Below are positions 9,672 to 20,600 of a stretch of DNA of 64,000 nt, piece by piece (the stretch's first letter is position 1; the number at the start of each line of letters is the position of its first letter). The translations under genes and the position numbers were made by a program. This DNA is from JAXLYX01 sp046351215 (GTDB taxonomy: Bacteria > Myxococcota_A > Polyangia > Polyangiales > Houyiibacteriaceae). The notes beneath the pieces were generated by a model. It ran no database searches. It was not told the DNA's origin and saw only the letters and a program-made list of their open reading frames with translations. Location: assembly GCA_046351215.1 (NCBI GenBank), contig JAXLYX010000008.1:1-64000 (forward strand). Direction: 5' to 3'.

Positions 9672-10883
9672 GTGAAGATAACCACATCTCACCCGATTGC
9701 CGTATTTGTTGGATGCCTCGCGGTGTGTGGCTGCTCGGTTTCCGGGCTCCCGACGGATCGCGTGCACCATGACGGCTCGATCCCTCCGGATGGTTCGAGC
9801 GACGCGGGCCTCGATGGCTCGCCCTCCGACGGCGATGGCGGCGGCTCGAACGGCAGCGGCGATGGCGACGGCGGAGGCGGCTCGAACGGCGGCGGCGGCA
9901 ACGCGACTCCCGATGCCGGCCCCGCGGAGCTTCCGGCCGGCACGGTGATCCACGATCCGACGTGCGGCGACTTCACGGTGCCGCAGAACACCTTCGCGAC
10001 CTTCGACGCCCCCAGCGGCGAGAGGCGCATCGTCCTCCATTGCACGACGGGGACCCTGCCTTCCGGCCCGATGGGATCGATCTGCCGCGGCGGCGTATGG
10101 AGCCTGCCGGCCGGCGCCTGCTACTACCCGACGTACACGGATCCGAGGACCGGCTACGAATGGCAGGCGTTCCACACGCCGAGCGTGATGTCCTTCTGGG
10201 ACGCCTCCATGTACTGCTACGACCTCGAGCTCGGAGGCCATTCGGATTGGTTCCTCCCGTTCACGCCGATGCTCTTGTCGCTCCTCGACCTCGAGGGCGG
10301 CACGCTCGCCTGGCCGGAGGGCGCGATCCCGGCCGAACAGGCCGACGACCCGGTTTTCGCCGTCGATTTCTACCGTTCCGTTCGAGCGGGATACGGGGTG
10401 TGGGGCACCTACGCGAGGGAGCTCGGCTACGTGCGCTGCGTGCGGAACGCGCCATTTCCCCAGGCGACGATGCGCGACAACCACGACGGCACGGTCACGG
10501 ATCTCGCGACCGGTCTCGTCTGGCAGAAGGGCTTCGACGCGAAGCCGCCCACGACCATCGCGGGAGCGACCGAGTACTGTGCGTCGCTCGGGCTGCCGGG
10601 AAGCGGATGGCGGCTTCCCACCCTGCGCGAGCTGGTGTCGATCATCGACTTCTACACGGGAGCGAGTCAGCCCTACGAGAACGACATCCTCGACAACGAG
10701 TACTTCCCGCGCGGCCAGCAGGCGGCGATCTCGTCGACGCCCATCCCGGGCATGCCCGGGCACACCTACTACGTATCGTGGTACGGCTTCACGGCCTTCC
10801 GCGGCATCTTCGGCAACCTGGCGGCGAACGGCAAAGCAGATCCCGACGAGGGCTTCACGATCGGGGTCCGCTGCGTGCGCTAG
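9672..10883 (+). CDS. DUF1566 (Lcl-type C-terminal domain) lipoprotein
   Basis: A 403-residue lipoprotein starting at GTG 9672. The signal ends in VCGC; a Gly/Asp/Ser-rich linker (about 30-80) follows, then two DUF1566/Lcl-like domains with the family pattern DLATGLVWQKG, WRLPTLRELVSIID and a closing GVRCVR. The repeated arrangement of Trp-Arg-Leu-Pro and a final RCVR is typical of these extracellular C-type-lectin-like modules, which occur in adhesins and uncharacterised surface proteins. Function unknown. The linker is highly repetitive at the DNA level. Confidence 0.82.
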   Translation: MKITTSHPIAVFVGCLAVCGCSVSGLPTDRVHHDGSIPPDGSSDAGLDGSPSDGDGGGSNGSGDGDGGGGSNGGGGNATPDAGPAELPAGTVIHDPTCGDFTVPQNTFATFDAPSGERRIVLHCTTGTLPSGPMGSICRGGVWSLPAGACYYPTYTDPRTGYEWQAFHTPSVMSFWDASMYCYDLELGGHSDWFLPFTPMLLSLLDLEGGTLAWPEGAIPAEQADDPVFAVDFYRSVRAGYGVWGTYARELGYVRCVRNAPFPQATMRDNHDGTVTDLATGLVWQKGFDAKPPTTIAGATEYCASLGLPGSGWRLPTLRELVSIIDFYTGASQPYENDILDNEYFPRGQQAAISSTPIPGMPGHTYYVSWYGFTAFRGIFGNLAANGKADPDEGFTIGVRCVR

Positions 10884-11129
10884 CTCGTCGACCCCGAGCT
10901 CCAACGGCCGATCCGCAACCCGCTCCCGGAACTAGTTGGGCGTCCAAGCATCTCGGCCGGCCGTGGGGCGTTCCAGGTCACGCTCCTCTGCGGGTGAAGC
11001 AGCTCACCAACCCGCGGAGCTTCCTTGGAATTCCGAGGAATCGGGCTGCATTGCGTGATGGAGGGCGGCTCTCGCCGAGGATCGCGTGCCGAGGGCCAGG
11101 GCGCTCTCGGCACGCTGCGGTCGACGCGA

Positions 11130-11735
11130 TCAGCGGAAGACGTCCGCGACGGCTTCGCGGTCGAGCGGGCGGACGGCCGCCGCCTCGATCCGGCGCGCGC
11201 GGCCGAGGAGGATCCAGCCGATCGCGATGTTCGAGAGCACGAGAGGGATCGTCGCGAACGCTGCGCCGACCGCCCAGAGGTCCGAGGCGCTGTCGCTGCT
11301 GCCGACCAGGCGGAGCAGGATCCCGTGCGCGATCCAAAGGAGCCACCAGACGAGGATGAAGCGCGACCGCTTCTCTCCAGCGCCGGTCGCGAGGCTCGCG
11401 TCGATCGCCTTCACCATCAGGTAGGGCCGATAGAAGTTCACGATCGGGATGAAGAACGAGATCGTGACCTCGACGGGAGTCACGTTCCGCGTCTCGTCGC
11501 GCCAGGGCTCGGCGACGATCGAAGCCGTTCGGAGGACGAACAGCAAGGCCACGAACCCGAAGAAGGCCAACCCGAACTCGAGCCCGTTCATCCAGGCCTC
11601 GCCCTCGGGAACGAAGTCCGGCGCGACGATGGCGATCGCGAAGACCACCGGATACACGAGCCCACGTAGGCCCTGGATCACGGTCAGCGCGAGGACCCGC
11701 CGATGCAAGGTCGAGAGATGGGCCTGGTCGATCAT
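11130..11735 (-). CDS. DUF4328-like membrane protein
   Basis: About 201 residues from ATG 11735. Four to five membrane segments, a WRDETRNVTPVEV loop and the segment FIPIVNFYRPYLMVKAI are typical of DUF4328 proteins. They are of unknown function. Faces divergently toward the envelope gene at 11893. Confidence 0.75.
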   Translation of the reverse strand: MIDQAHLSTLHRRVLALTVIQGLRGLVYPVVFAIAIVAPDFVPEGEAWMNGLEFGLAFFGFVALLFVLRTASIVAEPWRDETRNVTPVEVTISFFIPIVNFYRPYLMVKAIDASLATGAGEKRSRFILVWWLLWIAHGILLRLVGSSDSASDLWAVGAAFATIPLVLSNIAIGWILLGRARRIEAAAVRPLDREAVADVFR

Positions 11736-11892
11736 CGACGCGCGTCTAGCACGTAGGCCGCGCGATGTGCACTCCTCGGGAGACCTGCATCGGAGCTGCG
11801 ACCGAAGGCGTTGCTCCGTTCGGCGTACACGCACCCTCGCTCGACCTCCGAACGGGTTGTCGGCCTCCACGTCGTCGTGACAGGGTCTCCCC

Positions 11893-12770
11893 ATGCTTCG
11901 CTTCGCTCGATCGCGTGGCGCCCGCTTCGTGCCGGCGCTCTTCGTCGCTTGGCTCTCGACGTCGATCCTGGCGCCCTCGAGCGCGACGGCGGATCCGGCC
12001 GGACCGACGATTCCACCGGCTCCCTGCAATTGCCCCTCCGACGTCTCGATCTTTCCGCCGAGGCGACCGATCGCTCCGGGCACGGTCGACCTCGCGATGG
12101 GAATGGACCTCTCGTACGGCCGGCAGATGTGGGCCGATGGGCCGGACGACGACGCCTTCGCGTTCCGATTCGACGCCGCGGCCGACGTGCGCTTCCGACG
12201 CCCGGTGACGCTGCGCGTGGCCCTCGATCCCGTGGGCGTGGTGCATCCGAGCTACGCGGCCGCGCATCCGATCGGTCGCCTCTCGATCGTCCCCATGTTC
12301 CGCTCCGCGGTCGCCTCGATCGGTGGTGATTCTCGGGATACCTCGCGCGTGACGGCAGCGACTTCGGACCGACCGTTCGAACGGGCGGCGTCTCCGGCGT
12401 GCTGCGTCTCGAGCTCGGGCATCGCGACCGGCATCGGCTCGTGCTGACCGGAGGCACGGGATGGACGAAGGGCTATCTCTCGGACCTCGGCGGAAGCTTC
12501 ACCGCGCCGGGCTTCTCGGGGGATGCGACGATCCAGATCGCGATCCCGGTGAGGCGGCTCGACGCCTTGCTCCTCCGCCTCTCCACGCGCTGGTTCGGAG
12601 CCGTCGGATCGGTCTACGGCGAGGCCGGATTCGATTTCGTGATCGGCCCGCGACGCGGCCGGCCCGGTTCTCCGGGGATCGTCCTCGGATACCGATGGCT
12701 CGCGTTCTGGGACGAGCTGCAGCAGATGACGATGGGACTGCGGCTCGGCGTCGAGCTCGCGGGTCTCTGA
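11893..12770 (+). pseudogene. Outer-membrane beta-barrel-like protein, frameshifted in this sequence
   Basis: A signal peptide (LFVAWLSTSILAPSSATA) is followed by a short Pro/Cys segment and alternating strand-like sequence (VDLAMGMDLSYGRQMW, FRRPVTLRVALDPVGVV). Near 12325-12331 the frame changes; the sequence continues in another frame as FSGYLARDGSDFGPTV and on to WDELQQMTMGLRLGVELAGL. One additional G in the GGTGGTGATTC stretch would restore a single protein of about 292 residues. No specific family is recognised; a small outer-membrane barrel is inferred from the strand pattern. Confidence 0.6.
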
Positions 12771-12891
12771 AACGCCTGCGCGTCTCGACCGACGCGCGCG
12801 GACGCCCCGTGCCCGTTCCGAACCCGAGCCGTCTCGACTACCCTCGTGGGCTCTCGCCTCGCGCGGACGGACGCGCGGCTCGGAGGGATGC

Positions 12892-13371
12892 ATGTCGAGG
12901 GCGCAGAGGTCCACGGTGTCGAAGCTGACGGTCGTCGCGTGGCTCGTCGCGTGCAGCGCGACGGCGCTCGCCGATCCACCGTCTCCCGACGACCCGGCGG
13001 CACGCGCCTACGTCGAGGCGGAGGCCTCGGACCACGCGGCGCGGCGTCGCGCCGAGGCGGCCCGGAGCCCGGCCGATCGCCCCTCGGCGGCAGCGGCGGA
13101 GGCCGAGGAGCATCGACGCGCGACGTGGGAGCGCCTGCGGGCCTACACGCGTCTCGAGTCCCCCGAGGCGATTCCTCCCGAGCTCACCGACGAGCTCCGG
13201 CGTCATGCGCGTCGCGTCGCCGAGATCGATCGATTGATGGAGCTCGCGGAGACCGGCCACCGCGGCGAGCTCGTGCTGCGGATCGACGCGCTCGCGGCGC
13301 GCGAGGACCGTATCCACGCGCGCCGGCTCGGCGCGATCGTCGCGCGGCTCCGCCGAGGAGGCTCGCGATGA
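12892..13371 (+). CDS. Small exported Ala/Arg-rich helical protein
   Basis: 159 residues with a signal peptide (VVAWLVACSATALA) and then a long, charged, mostly helical region rich in Ala, Glu and Arg. It is likely a periplasmic coiled-coil-like protein. No family is recognised. Its stop overlaps the start of the next gene (ATGA), so the two are probably co-translated. Confidence 0.65.
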   Translation: MSRAQRSTVSKLTVVAWLVACSATALADPPSPDDPAARAYVEAEASDHAARRRAEAARSPADRPSAAAAEAEEHRRATWERLRAYTRLESPEAIPPELTDELRRHARRVAEIDRLMELAETGHRGELVLRIDALAAREDRIHARRLGAIVARLRRGGSR

Positions 13372-13643
13372 GGGCTCTCTTCGTCGCCCTGGCCCTCGCG
13401 TGTGCGGCGTGTGGCGGTACGCCGTCGAACGAGAGCGTCCCGACCCATGCGTCCGCCGAGCCGGCCGCGGTCCCTCCGCCGCCGATGCTCGCGCCGCGAT
13501 CGCCCGTCGTCTCGACCGTCGATCGCCGCCGCGTGCCGGTGCCCGAGGACTTCGACGCCGAGGTGCGTGCGAGCCTCACGGCGGATCGGTTCGACGCCGA
13601 GCTCGCGCGCATCACCCACGAGATCGAGGCGGACGAGCGCTGA
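13368..13643 (+). CDS. Small lipoprotein
   Basis: 91 residues; start at 13368 overlaps the previous stop by four bases. The signal MRALFVALALACAACGG has a lipobox ending in ACAAC. A Pro-rich segment and an acidic/helical tail follow. The partner upstream is an exported helical protein, so a small envelope complex is plausible. No family recognised. Confidence 0.65.
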   Translation: MRALFVALALACAACGGTPSNESVPTHASAEPAAVPPPPMLAPRSPVVSTVDRRRVPVPEDFDAEVRASLTADRFDAELARITHEIEADER

Positions 13644-13662
13644 CGACCGCGACGGAACGCGA

Positions 13663-13684
13663 CGGGGCGGCCGGAGCCGCCCCG
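13663..13684. terminator. Hairpin between convergent genes
   Basis: A perfect 9-bp stem CGGGGCGGC / GCCGCCCCG with a 4-base loop, followed by only a short T-containing run. It lies between the lipoprotein gene ending at 13643 and the lipase gene ending at 13713, so it may act in both directions. Confidence 0.6.
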
Positions 13685-13712
13685 TTCGTCCGATCGTGCG
13701 CGCGCCGGTCGC

Positions 13713-16406
13713 TCAGTTCCCGAGCGAGCGGAGCACCGCCGCGTGGTTCTGGTACATCCCGTTCAGCGTCGCCCGGCTCTTGTCGACCGAGAGGATGTTC
13801 GCGAAGTCGAGGTGGTCCCAGCCTTCGAGCGTCGGGTAGAGGTTCCACGAGCCGATCGTGGGGTTCATCCCGACCTGGAAGGTGTTCGAGGGATCGCCCG
13901 CCGGCGCTCGCTGGTTGATCACGTTCACGAGCCCGTCGTTCGGCCACCAGGTCGAGTCGACCGTGACGAGCCCCGCGCCGCTCTGCGTGTACTGGCCGGT
14001 GATGATCGCGGGCACGGAGATGATCGCGTTCGTCGCCAGGATGGGGAGCTCGTGGCCCGTGAGCACCTCGCGCCACGTCGTCCGGCCCGAGAACGCGAAG
14101 TAGTAGACGTCGTTCCAATGACCGACGTAGTTGTTGATCTCGATCATGCCCTCGGGCCCGAGGTCCCAGTCGGCGGTGTTCTTGAGGAGCGACCAGACGC
14201 CGGAGCTCTCGACGCGGTGCCAGTACGAGCTCATCGACTCGCCCGGATTCCGCATCAGGCCCCACTGGTCCATCTTGAGGTTGAAGAGCGCGTTCTCCTC
14301 GGTCGTGAAGCCCATCACCGCACCGGCGGCGCCCGCGACCGCGTGCAGCGCGGAGAAGGCGAAGTTCACGGACGAGTCGAACGAGGTGCCGTTCTGCACG
14401 GCCGACACCGCCGTCAAGCTCGCGACCCAGTTCTTGCCGCCCGTGTACGGATTCGCCTGCACCGTCTCGTCGAGGAGCGTCGGGTCGAGCGAGGTCTCGC
14501 GCGAGTCTCCCTGGCGGAGGAGGTGGAGCAGGATCCGCATCGTCGGACCGCCGAAGCTGTGACCGATCAGGTGGATCTTCTTCGAAGGATCGTCGCCCCA
14601 CTGCGGGTAGAGCGCGATCGGATCGTTGTTCGGGTTGTTGTTCGGATCGCGCGCCCAGCAGCGACGCGGGCGGACCGTGCCATCGGGATTCGTGCCACCG
14701 TCGAGCCGGCGGATGATCGTGTAGCTCGACGGGGTTCCGTCCTGATTGTCGATGTGCGTGCTGTGGTACGGGCCGTAGTCGATGCAGCCGCCCTTGATCT
14801 GGTAGAAGAGCTCGATCGCGCGATCGCGTGCCGAGCTGAGGGGACCCGTCGCGGCGGTGAAGGTCGTGTAGCCGCTCTGGTTCAGGACCTCCTGGATGTC
14901 GCCCGAGCCGCCGGTCTGGATGCCGCCGCCCCAGTACTTGAGGCCGAGCATCTCGTCGCGTCCCCATCCCATGAGGCCGTGCACGAGGACGATGGGATAG
15001 GCGTTCCGTGCCGTGCCCGCCGCGCTCGAGGAGTTTCCACCGGCGAGCTGGAAGGTCTGCGCATTCGAGCCGTTGCAGTCGTACTGCTGGACCTTCGCGC
15101 CGTTCAGGAGCGACGAGCCGTTGATGTCGACGCAGCGATTCGTCGAGCGCACGCGGATCCGGTAACCGGAGCCGTAGGGCACGAACTGGAAGAGCTGGTT
15201 GTCACCGCCGTGCGAGTCGCGCTGCTCCATCGCCGCGCCGTTCGACTGCGAGTAGTCCGAGACGTTGAGGGCGAGACCGCTGTTGACGTTGACGATCGAG
15301 TAGTAGCCGTTCTGCACGTGCGTGACGCGGAACATCTGGGCGACCGTGCTGTTGCACGTGTACTGCTGGAGCTGCGTGCCGGGGCTCGAGCTCGAGCTCG
15401 GGACGTCGATGCACTTGCCGCTGTAGACGTTCTTGAAGGTGTAGGTCCCGTCCGCCACGTTGGGTCCGTAGACGACGGGGTCGAGCCACCAACGCTGGTT
15501 CGTGCCGTTGTGATCGTCGTAGATGTTCACGCTCGCGCCGGCCGAGGCCGACCCGTTGTACACGTCCCAGATCTTCGTGGCATCGAGCGCGGACGCGACC
15601 TCGACGGAGCCGTCGGCGTTGCCCCGGAGGTACCACCGCTGGGCGTTGCTCTGGTTGCAGGTGTACTGCTGGATCGGCTGGTTGTTCCAGGTGATGGCCG
15701 ACTCGAGATCGACGCATTGTCCGCTGTTCGCGTTCCGGATCTCGTAGACGTTGTTCCCGACGTAGACGACGTCGTACTGCTGCGCCGCGGTTCCGTTGCA
15801 GGTGTATTGCTGCAGGTTCTGGCCCGCGGTCAGGCTCGACGAGGGCACGTCGAGGCAGTTCCCGCCGTTGGCGCTCCGGAAGGTGTAGCGGCCGTCCGCG
15901 AACGCAGCGGTGGTGTTGTCGACGGGGACGAGCTCGATCGCCTGGTTGCTCGAGCCGACGCAGCTCGACTGCTGGAGCGTGGCGAACGTGTCCGTGTTCC
16001 AATTCCGGAGGTCCACGCACTTGCCGGAGTTCCGGTTCCGCAGGACGTAGCCGGTGCTGTCGCGCTCGAAGCGGAACTGCTGGTTGTAGCCGCCGTTGCT
16101 CGTCCACGTGATGACGTCGGCGCCGTTGGCCGTCGACGCGCCCGTCACGTCGAGCACGAGCCCCGTCGCCACGTTCACGAGCCGGTAGTAGTCGCCGCTC
16201 GCCACCGTCACGTCGAACTGAAGCCTCGTATCGGCGAAGTCGCAGCTGCGCTGGTGCACCGAGGTGTTGCCCGCGCCTGGATCCAGGCAGAGCCCGCTCG
16301 CCTTCACGCGCAGCTCGTAGCGAGCCGCGCGGACGGTTTCCGCGCGTGCCGAGCCGCCGAATCCGGCTGCGAGGGCGACGACCAAGAGCGGTGTGAGTAG
16401 GCGCAT
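13713..16406 (-). CDS. Secreted lipase (family I.5-like) with three ricin-type lectin domains
   Basis: 897 residues. A signal peptide (1-22) precedes three beta-trefoil ricin-type domains, about 26-160, 170-300 and 315-450, each with repeated CLD/CVD and QQYTCN-type motifs. A Ser-rich linker leads to a lipase domain: VHGLMGWGRDEMLGLKYWGG near 470, nucleophile elbow HLIGHSFGG near 614, Asp in WWPNDGLVN near 822 and His in GWDHLDF near 865. The KGGCIDYGPYHSTH segment matches the zinc-binding region of family I.5 (thermophilic Bacillus/Staphylococcus) lipases. Probably an extracellular lipase targeted to carbohydrate-rich surfaces, suited to predation. The upstream gene on the same strand is a response regulator 255 bases away. 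Confidence 0.92.
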   Translation of the reverse strand: MRLLTPLLVVALAAGFGGSARAETVRAARYELRVKASGLCLDPGAGNTSVHQRSCDFADTRLQFDVTVASGDYYRLVNVATGLVLDVTGASTANGADVITWTSNGGYNQQFRFERDSTGYVLRNRNSGKCVDLRNWNTDTFATLQQSSCVGSSNQAIELVPVDNTTAAFADGRYTFRSANGGNCLDVPSSSLTAGQNLQQYTCNGTAAQQYDVVYVGNNVYEIRNANSGQCVDLESAITWNNQPIQQYTCNQSNAQRWYLRGNADGSVEVASALDATKIWDVYNGSASAGASVNIYDDHNGTNQRWWLDPVVYGPNVADGTYTFKNVYSGKCIDVPSSSSSPGTQLQQYTCNSTVAQMFRVTHVQNGYYSIVNVNSGLALNVSDYSQSNGAAMEQRDSHGGDNQLFQFVPYGSGYRIRVRSTNRCVDINGSSLLNGAKVQQYDCNGSNAQTFQLAGGNSSSAAGTARNAYPIVLVHGLMGWGRDEMLGLKYWGGGIQTGGSGDIQEVLNQSGYTTFTAATGPLSSARDRAIELFYQIKGGCIDYGPYHSTHIDNQDGTPSSYTIIRRLDGGTNPDGTVRPRRCWARDPNNNPNNDPIALYPQWGDDPSKKIHLIGHSFGGPTMRILLHLLRQGDSRETSLDPTLLDETVQANPYTGGKNWVASLTAVSAVQNGTSFDSSVNFAFSALHAVAGAAGAVMGFTTEENALFNLKMDQWGLMRNPGESMSSYWHRVESSGVWSLLKNTADWDLGPEGMIEINNYVGHWNDVYYFAFSGRTTWREVLTGHELPILATNAIISVPAIITGQYTQSGAGLVTVDSTWWPNDGLVNVINQRAPAGDPSNTFQVGMNPTIGSWNLYPTLEGWDHLDFANILSVDKSRATLNGMYQNHAAVLRSLGN

Positions 16407-16661
16407 GAGTCCTCCTGCGTTTGCGGGCGCCCGACGAACGACCCGATCCCCGACACCGCATCGACGCGCTTCCCTCTCCCGGTCGGGGAACGCTCGCGCG
16501 CGGTCCGATCGTCACGCTATGGAAGGCCACTCGGCGCCTCAAGGAGCGGTCATGAAAATGTCACGACCACATGTGCGTCGATCGTGCGCGTGTCCGCGCA
16601 CCTCGGATGTGCGCGCGCACGCGACGATCGGAACGCGTGTGCGCTCCCGTCGTCCTAGGGC

Positions 16662-17363
16662 TCAGGCGCGGAAGCGGTAGCCGACGCCGTGCTTCGTCTC
16701 GATGGAGCTCGCGTCGAATCCGACGGACTCGAGCTTCTTCCGCACCCGCATCACGTGGACGTCCACGTTCCGCGCGTAGCCCTCGTGATCGGTGTCCCAG
16801 ACCTCGAGCAGGAGCTCCGAGCGGCTCCACACGCGCTCGGGCGTGCCGGCCAAGAGGGCGAGGACGTCGAACTCCTTCGGAGTGAGCGGAACCTCGTTCG
16901 CTCCGACGGTGGCGGATCGTCCGTCGAGGTCGATGACGAGGTCACGCCGACGGAGGATCCTGCGCGAGCCGCGCTCGCTGCCCTCCGCGAGCGACAGGCG
17001 TCGTGCGAGCGCGCGGACGCGCGCGACGATCTCCCGGACACGCACCGGCTTCACGACGTAGTCGTCCGCTCCCGCCTCGAGCCCCAGCACGATGTCGCTC
17101 TCGGCCCCGTTCGCGGTGACGAGGATCACGCCCGGCGGTCGCTCGCGCGAGCTCAAGACGGAGCAGACCTCGAGCCCCGATCGCCCTGGCAGCATGACGT
17201 CGAGCACGACCACGTCGGGCGGATCCGCGTCGCAGAGACCGAGCGCCTCGTTGCCGTCGTCCGTCGCGCGCACGCGGAAGCGCTCCGCCCGGAGATTCAT
17301 CTCGAGCAGCTCGCGGAGGACCGCATCGTCTTCGACGACCAGGACGGAGAGGGCGGACGTCAT
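16662..17363 (-). CDS. OmpR-family response regulator
   Basis: 233 residues. The receiver domain (1-120) has acidic pocket E11/D12/D13, phosphoacceptor D55, T83 and K105. A winged-helix DNA-binding domain covers about 140-232 (VPLTPKEFDVLALLAG, NVDVHVMRVRKKL, ETKHGVGYRFRA). No sensor kinase is next to it, so it is an orphan in this window. It lies upstream of the lectin-lipase gene in the same direction, which makes the lipase a possible but unproven target. Confidence 0.93.
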   Translation of the reverse strand: MTSALSVLVVEDDAVLRELLEMNLRAERFRVRATDDGNEALGLCDADPPDVVVLDVMLPGRSGLEVCSVLSSRERPPGVILVTANGAESDIVLGLEAGADDYVVKPVRVREIVARVRALARRLSLAEGSERGSRRILRRRDLVIDLDGRSATVGANEVPLTPKEFDVLALLAGTPERVWSRSELLLEVWDTDHEGYARNVDVHVMRVRKKLESVGFDASSIETKHGVGYRFRA

Positions 17364-17614
17364 GGCAGGCGCTTAGTGGATGCTAAGCGAGGTTCGGCCC
17401 CGTCGGGAATGCCCATGAAGGCGGGGAATCGCGGCTCGGGAGGGGCGGCTTGGCGGCGACGGCCGGAGGTCGAGGTGGCGAGTCAGCGCACGGAAGCCAG
17501 GGTCAGACCGCGTGGGAACAACTCGCGGCACCGAGGGATGCGAGACGTCCAACGCTTCGTGGGGGCTTCGAGCAGGTACCGACTCGAGCGCTCGACGCCC
17601 CCCTCCGTCCGTCC

Positions 17615-20600
17615 TCACGCGCCCCGCGAGAGCCGCTCCACGCGCGCCAAGACCCCGTCGCGGTCCTCGTACCAGTCCGAGGTGAGCACGGTCGTGACCT
17701 TCCAACCGAAGGCCCGCAGCACCTCGGGCTCGATCCGCAGGCTCTCGTCCGACGGGCGCCGGGCGCGCTCCCGGGTATCGACCAGGACGCCGAGCCGGAA
17801 CTCGGCGTCGTGGGGCTCCCGGATCGCGAGGTTGCACCTCAGGCTCGAGCGTCCGAGCTCGGTCTCGACCACGAACCCTCGCGCGCGGAGGGCGTTCGCG
17901 AGCGCGGCGACCACGGGATCCGCGGCGGCTCCGGAGGCTTCCTCGCGCTCTTCGCTCCCGCGCAACGCGCCCGTCGCGGTCGTGCCGTCGCCCACCGAGC
18001 ATGCCTCCGCATAGCGGAGGTAGCGCTTCAGACAGCTCGCCCCGTCGTTGTAGTCGTTGGTGATGCGATCGCTCGTGATGGTCGACACGACGGCGACGTG
18101 CTTCTTCGCGCGCGAGAAGATCACGTTCAGGCGTCGCTCGCCACCCTTGCGGTTGATGGGGCCGAAGTTCATCAGCATGCGGCCCGCACGGTCCGGCGCG
18201 TAGCAGATGCTGACGATCACCACGTCGCGCTCGTCGCCCTGCACGTTCTCGAGATTCTTCACGAACAGGCCGACGAACTGGCCCTCGTCCTCCCGATTGC
18301 ACTCCGCCTCGTATCGGGTCCGGAAATCGGCGTCTTCCTCGGCCAGTCGATCGAGGGCCTGCTCGATCGTGCGCTGCTGCGCCTCCGAGAAGGCGACGAT
18401 GCCGAGCGTGTCACCCGATCCCTTCGCCAGGAAACGGCGGACCATCTCGGCGACGTAGCGCGCCTCCGCCTCGTTGGTTCGCGCGTCGTACACCCCGTCC
18501 TCGACGAGGTGGAAGGTGATCGGTCGGCTGGTAGCCGCCTCGCACGCCGAGGTCCCGTCGTAGGGAGCGCGCGCGCGAATCGGGGCATGCGCGCCACCCG
18601 CGCTCGTCGACGGGATGGTCAGGAGCCGTCCTGCGTAGAACAGTCGGTTCGAGAAGTCGATCAACGATTCGTGACGGCTCCGGTAGTGCCATCCGAGCAT
18701 CGTCGAAGGCAGGGCACGGTCGCAGTGGGTGAGCAGGCTGTCGGCGTCGAGCGCGTCGTCGACCGCGAGGAGCTCTTCGTCGTCCTCCTCTTCGTCGGCG
18801 ACTCGAGACCCGAAGAACTCCGTCGGTGGGAGCTGCTGTCGGTCCCCGACGACGATGCACTGCGTGGCCCGGTGGATCGCGGGGATCGCGTCCTCGAGCG
18901 GGATCTGGCTCGCTTCGTCGAACACGACCACGTCGAAGAACGGCTCGAGAGGGAGCACGTCGGCGACGCTGAGCGGGCTCATCAACCAGATCGGCTTGAG
19001 GTCGCGCACGACGGCGCCGGCCGGCGACGACACGATCTCGCGGATCGTCTTGTGACGCATCACCTTGCCGAGCTCGTGCTCGAGCTCGCGTCGCCCGCTG
19101 GTGTAGAGCCTCTTCACCGCCTTCTGCGACGCATCGAGGCCCGCCGCCGGGAGGTTCACGAGGTTCGACCGCTCGCGGAAGCGCTCTCGGATGGATTCGA
19201 CGATGGCGGGCGCGCTCGCACGACGCGCCGCGGCCTCCGCGTCCGCGGCGGCACGTCCGAAGTCGTCGACGTGTCCTTCCTCCAGCACCAGATCGGGCGC
19301 ACGCATTCGACGAGCCGCCGCGAGCGCGTTCTCGACGACCAGCGATTCCATCGTCCAACGATCGACGGGCGTCGTCCGGAGGAAACGGTCGACGTCGGGG
19401 TGGCTCGTGCCGAGCTCGACGAGCGGTCCCGAGAGCGCCTGCAGGACCGAAGCATCCCTCACCAGAAGGTCGAAGGCGGTGATCACTTCCCCGAGCGTCT
19501 CGCGCGCGCCCACGACGATCCCGCCCAAGCTCGAAGCGAGGGCAGAGGTCCGATCGAGCGTCGCGCCGAGCGCCTCGACCCGGAGCGCGTCCAGGTGCGC
19601 GAGCCGCGCCGCACGGTCTCGATCCGCGGGCGCCTCCGCACGGGAGAGGAGCGTGCGGACCTCGTCCGGGTCGATTGCGCCGACCTCGTCGCGGAGGAGC
19701 GCCCGCACTTCGTCGGTGGCGGCTTCCGCACGATGCCGCTCGACCAAGGCCTCGAGGACGGGCGTCCAGTCTCCGAGCACGGCGCGGCTCGTCACGTCGA
19801 AACGCTCGCGAAGCGTACGTCGAAGGCGCCACCAGGCGGGCGAGAGCCACCGGAACAGGCGTGCGAGGAAGCCCGATTCGAACTGCCTCGCGAGCGTCAA
19901 CGCCGTCGACGCGTCCGCAGGGCCCAGCGCGTCCCTCCACCCGCTGGCGGCTTCGCGTGCGCTGGCCGCGTGGCGCGCTCGCGTATGCAGATCGGCGAGA
20001 CGCTCGGTCACGCGCCGTGCGAGGGCCGACGTCGCGTCGAACAAGGCCACGAGCCTGGGGACGAGCAACGGTCGGACCGACCGAGCGAAACCGTGCATCG
20101 CTGCGACGTCGTTCCACGTGGTGGAAGCGCCGGACACCGCGAGCGCGGAGGTCTGGGCGATGGCTCGGAGATCGTCGACGATCGAGCGCAGGGTCGCTCG
20201 GCGTTCGTCGAGGCTCGCGCGCGTGCTCAGCCAGTCGGCCGAGAGGCGCCTCGAGGGATGCGTCCCGAGGGTGGACGTGTGCCCGACCGCACGCAGCGCT
20301 GCCTCGACGCGTGCGACGGACTCGAGCGAGTCGAGCGTCTGCTTCAGCCCGGGTAGCGAAGGCACGTCGGCGACCGGAGCGACCGCGTGGCCCTCGCGCA
20401 ACGTGACGGCTCGCCGGCAGAGCTCGCGAAACGCCGGCGTCCCCGGCTCGCAGGGCTCGTCGAGCGCCGTCTGCAGACGCGACGCGCGCGCCGCGAGACG
20501 CGCTCGGGCAGCGATCGAGGCGGTGCGCGCGTCTCGCGCCACGGTCCCGGGCTCCGCTTCGAGCCACGACTCGTACACGCCCTTCAGGTCCTTCAGGAAC

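Noticed and set aside
13743..16400. Long forward-strand frame across the lipase gene
   Set aside because: Arg/Val-rich antisense of the lectin-lipase gene, with no domain. A shadow of the real gene on the other strand.
17364..17614. Possible terminator or small gene between the response regulator and the helicase
   Set aside because: No stable hairpin with a T run and no convincing reading frame were found in this 250-base gap.
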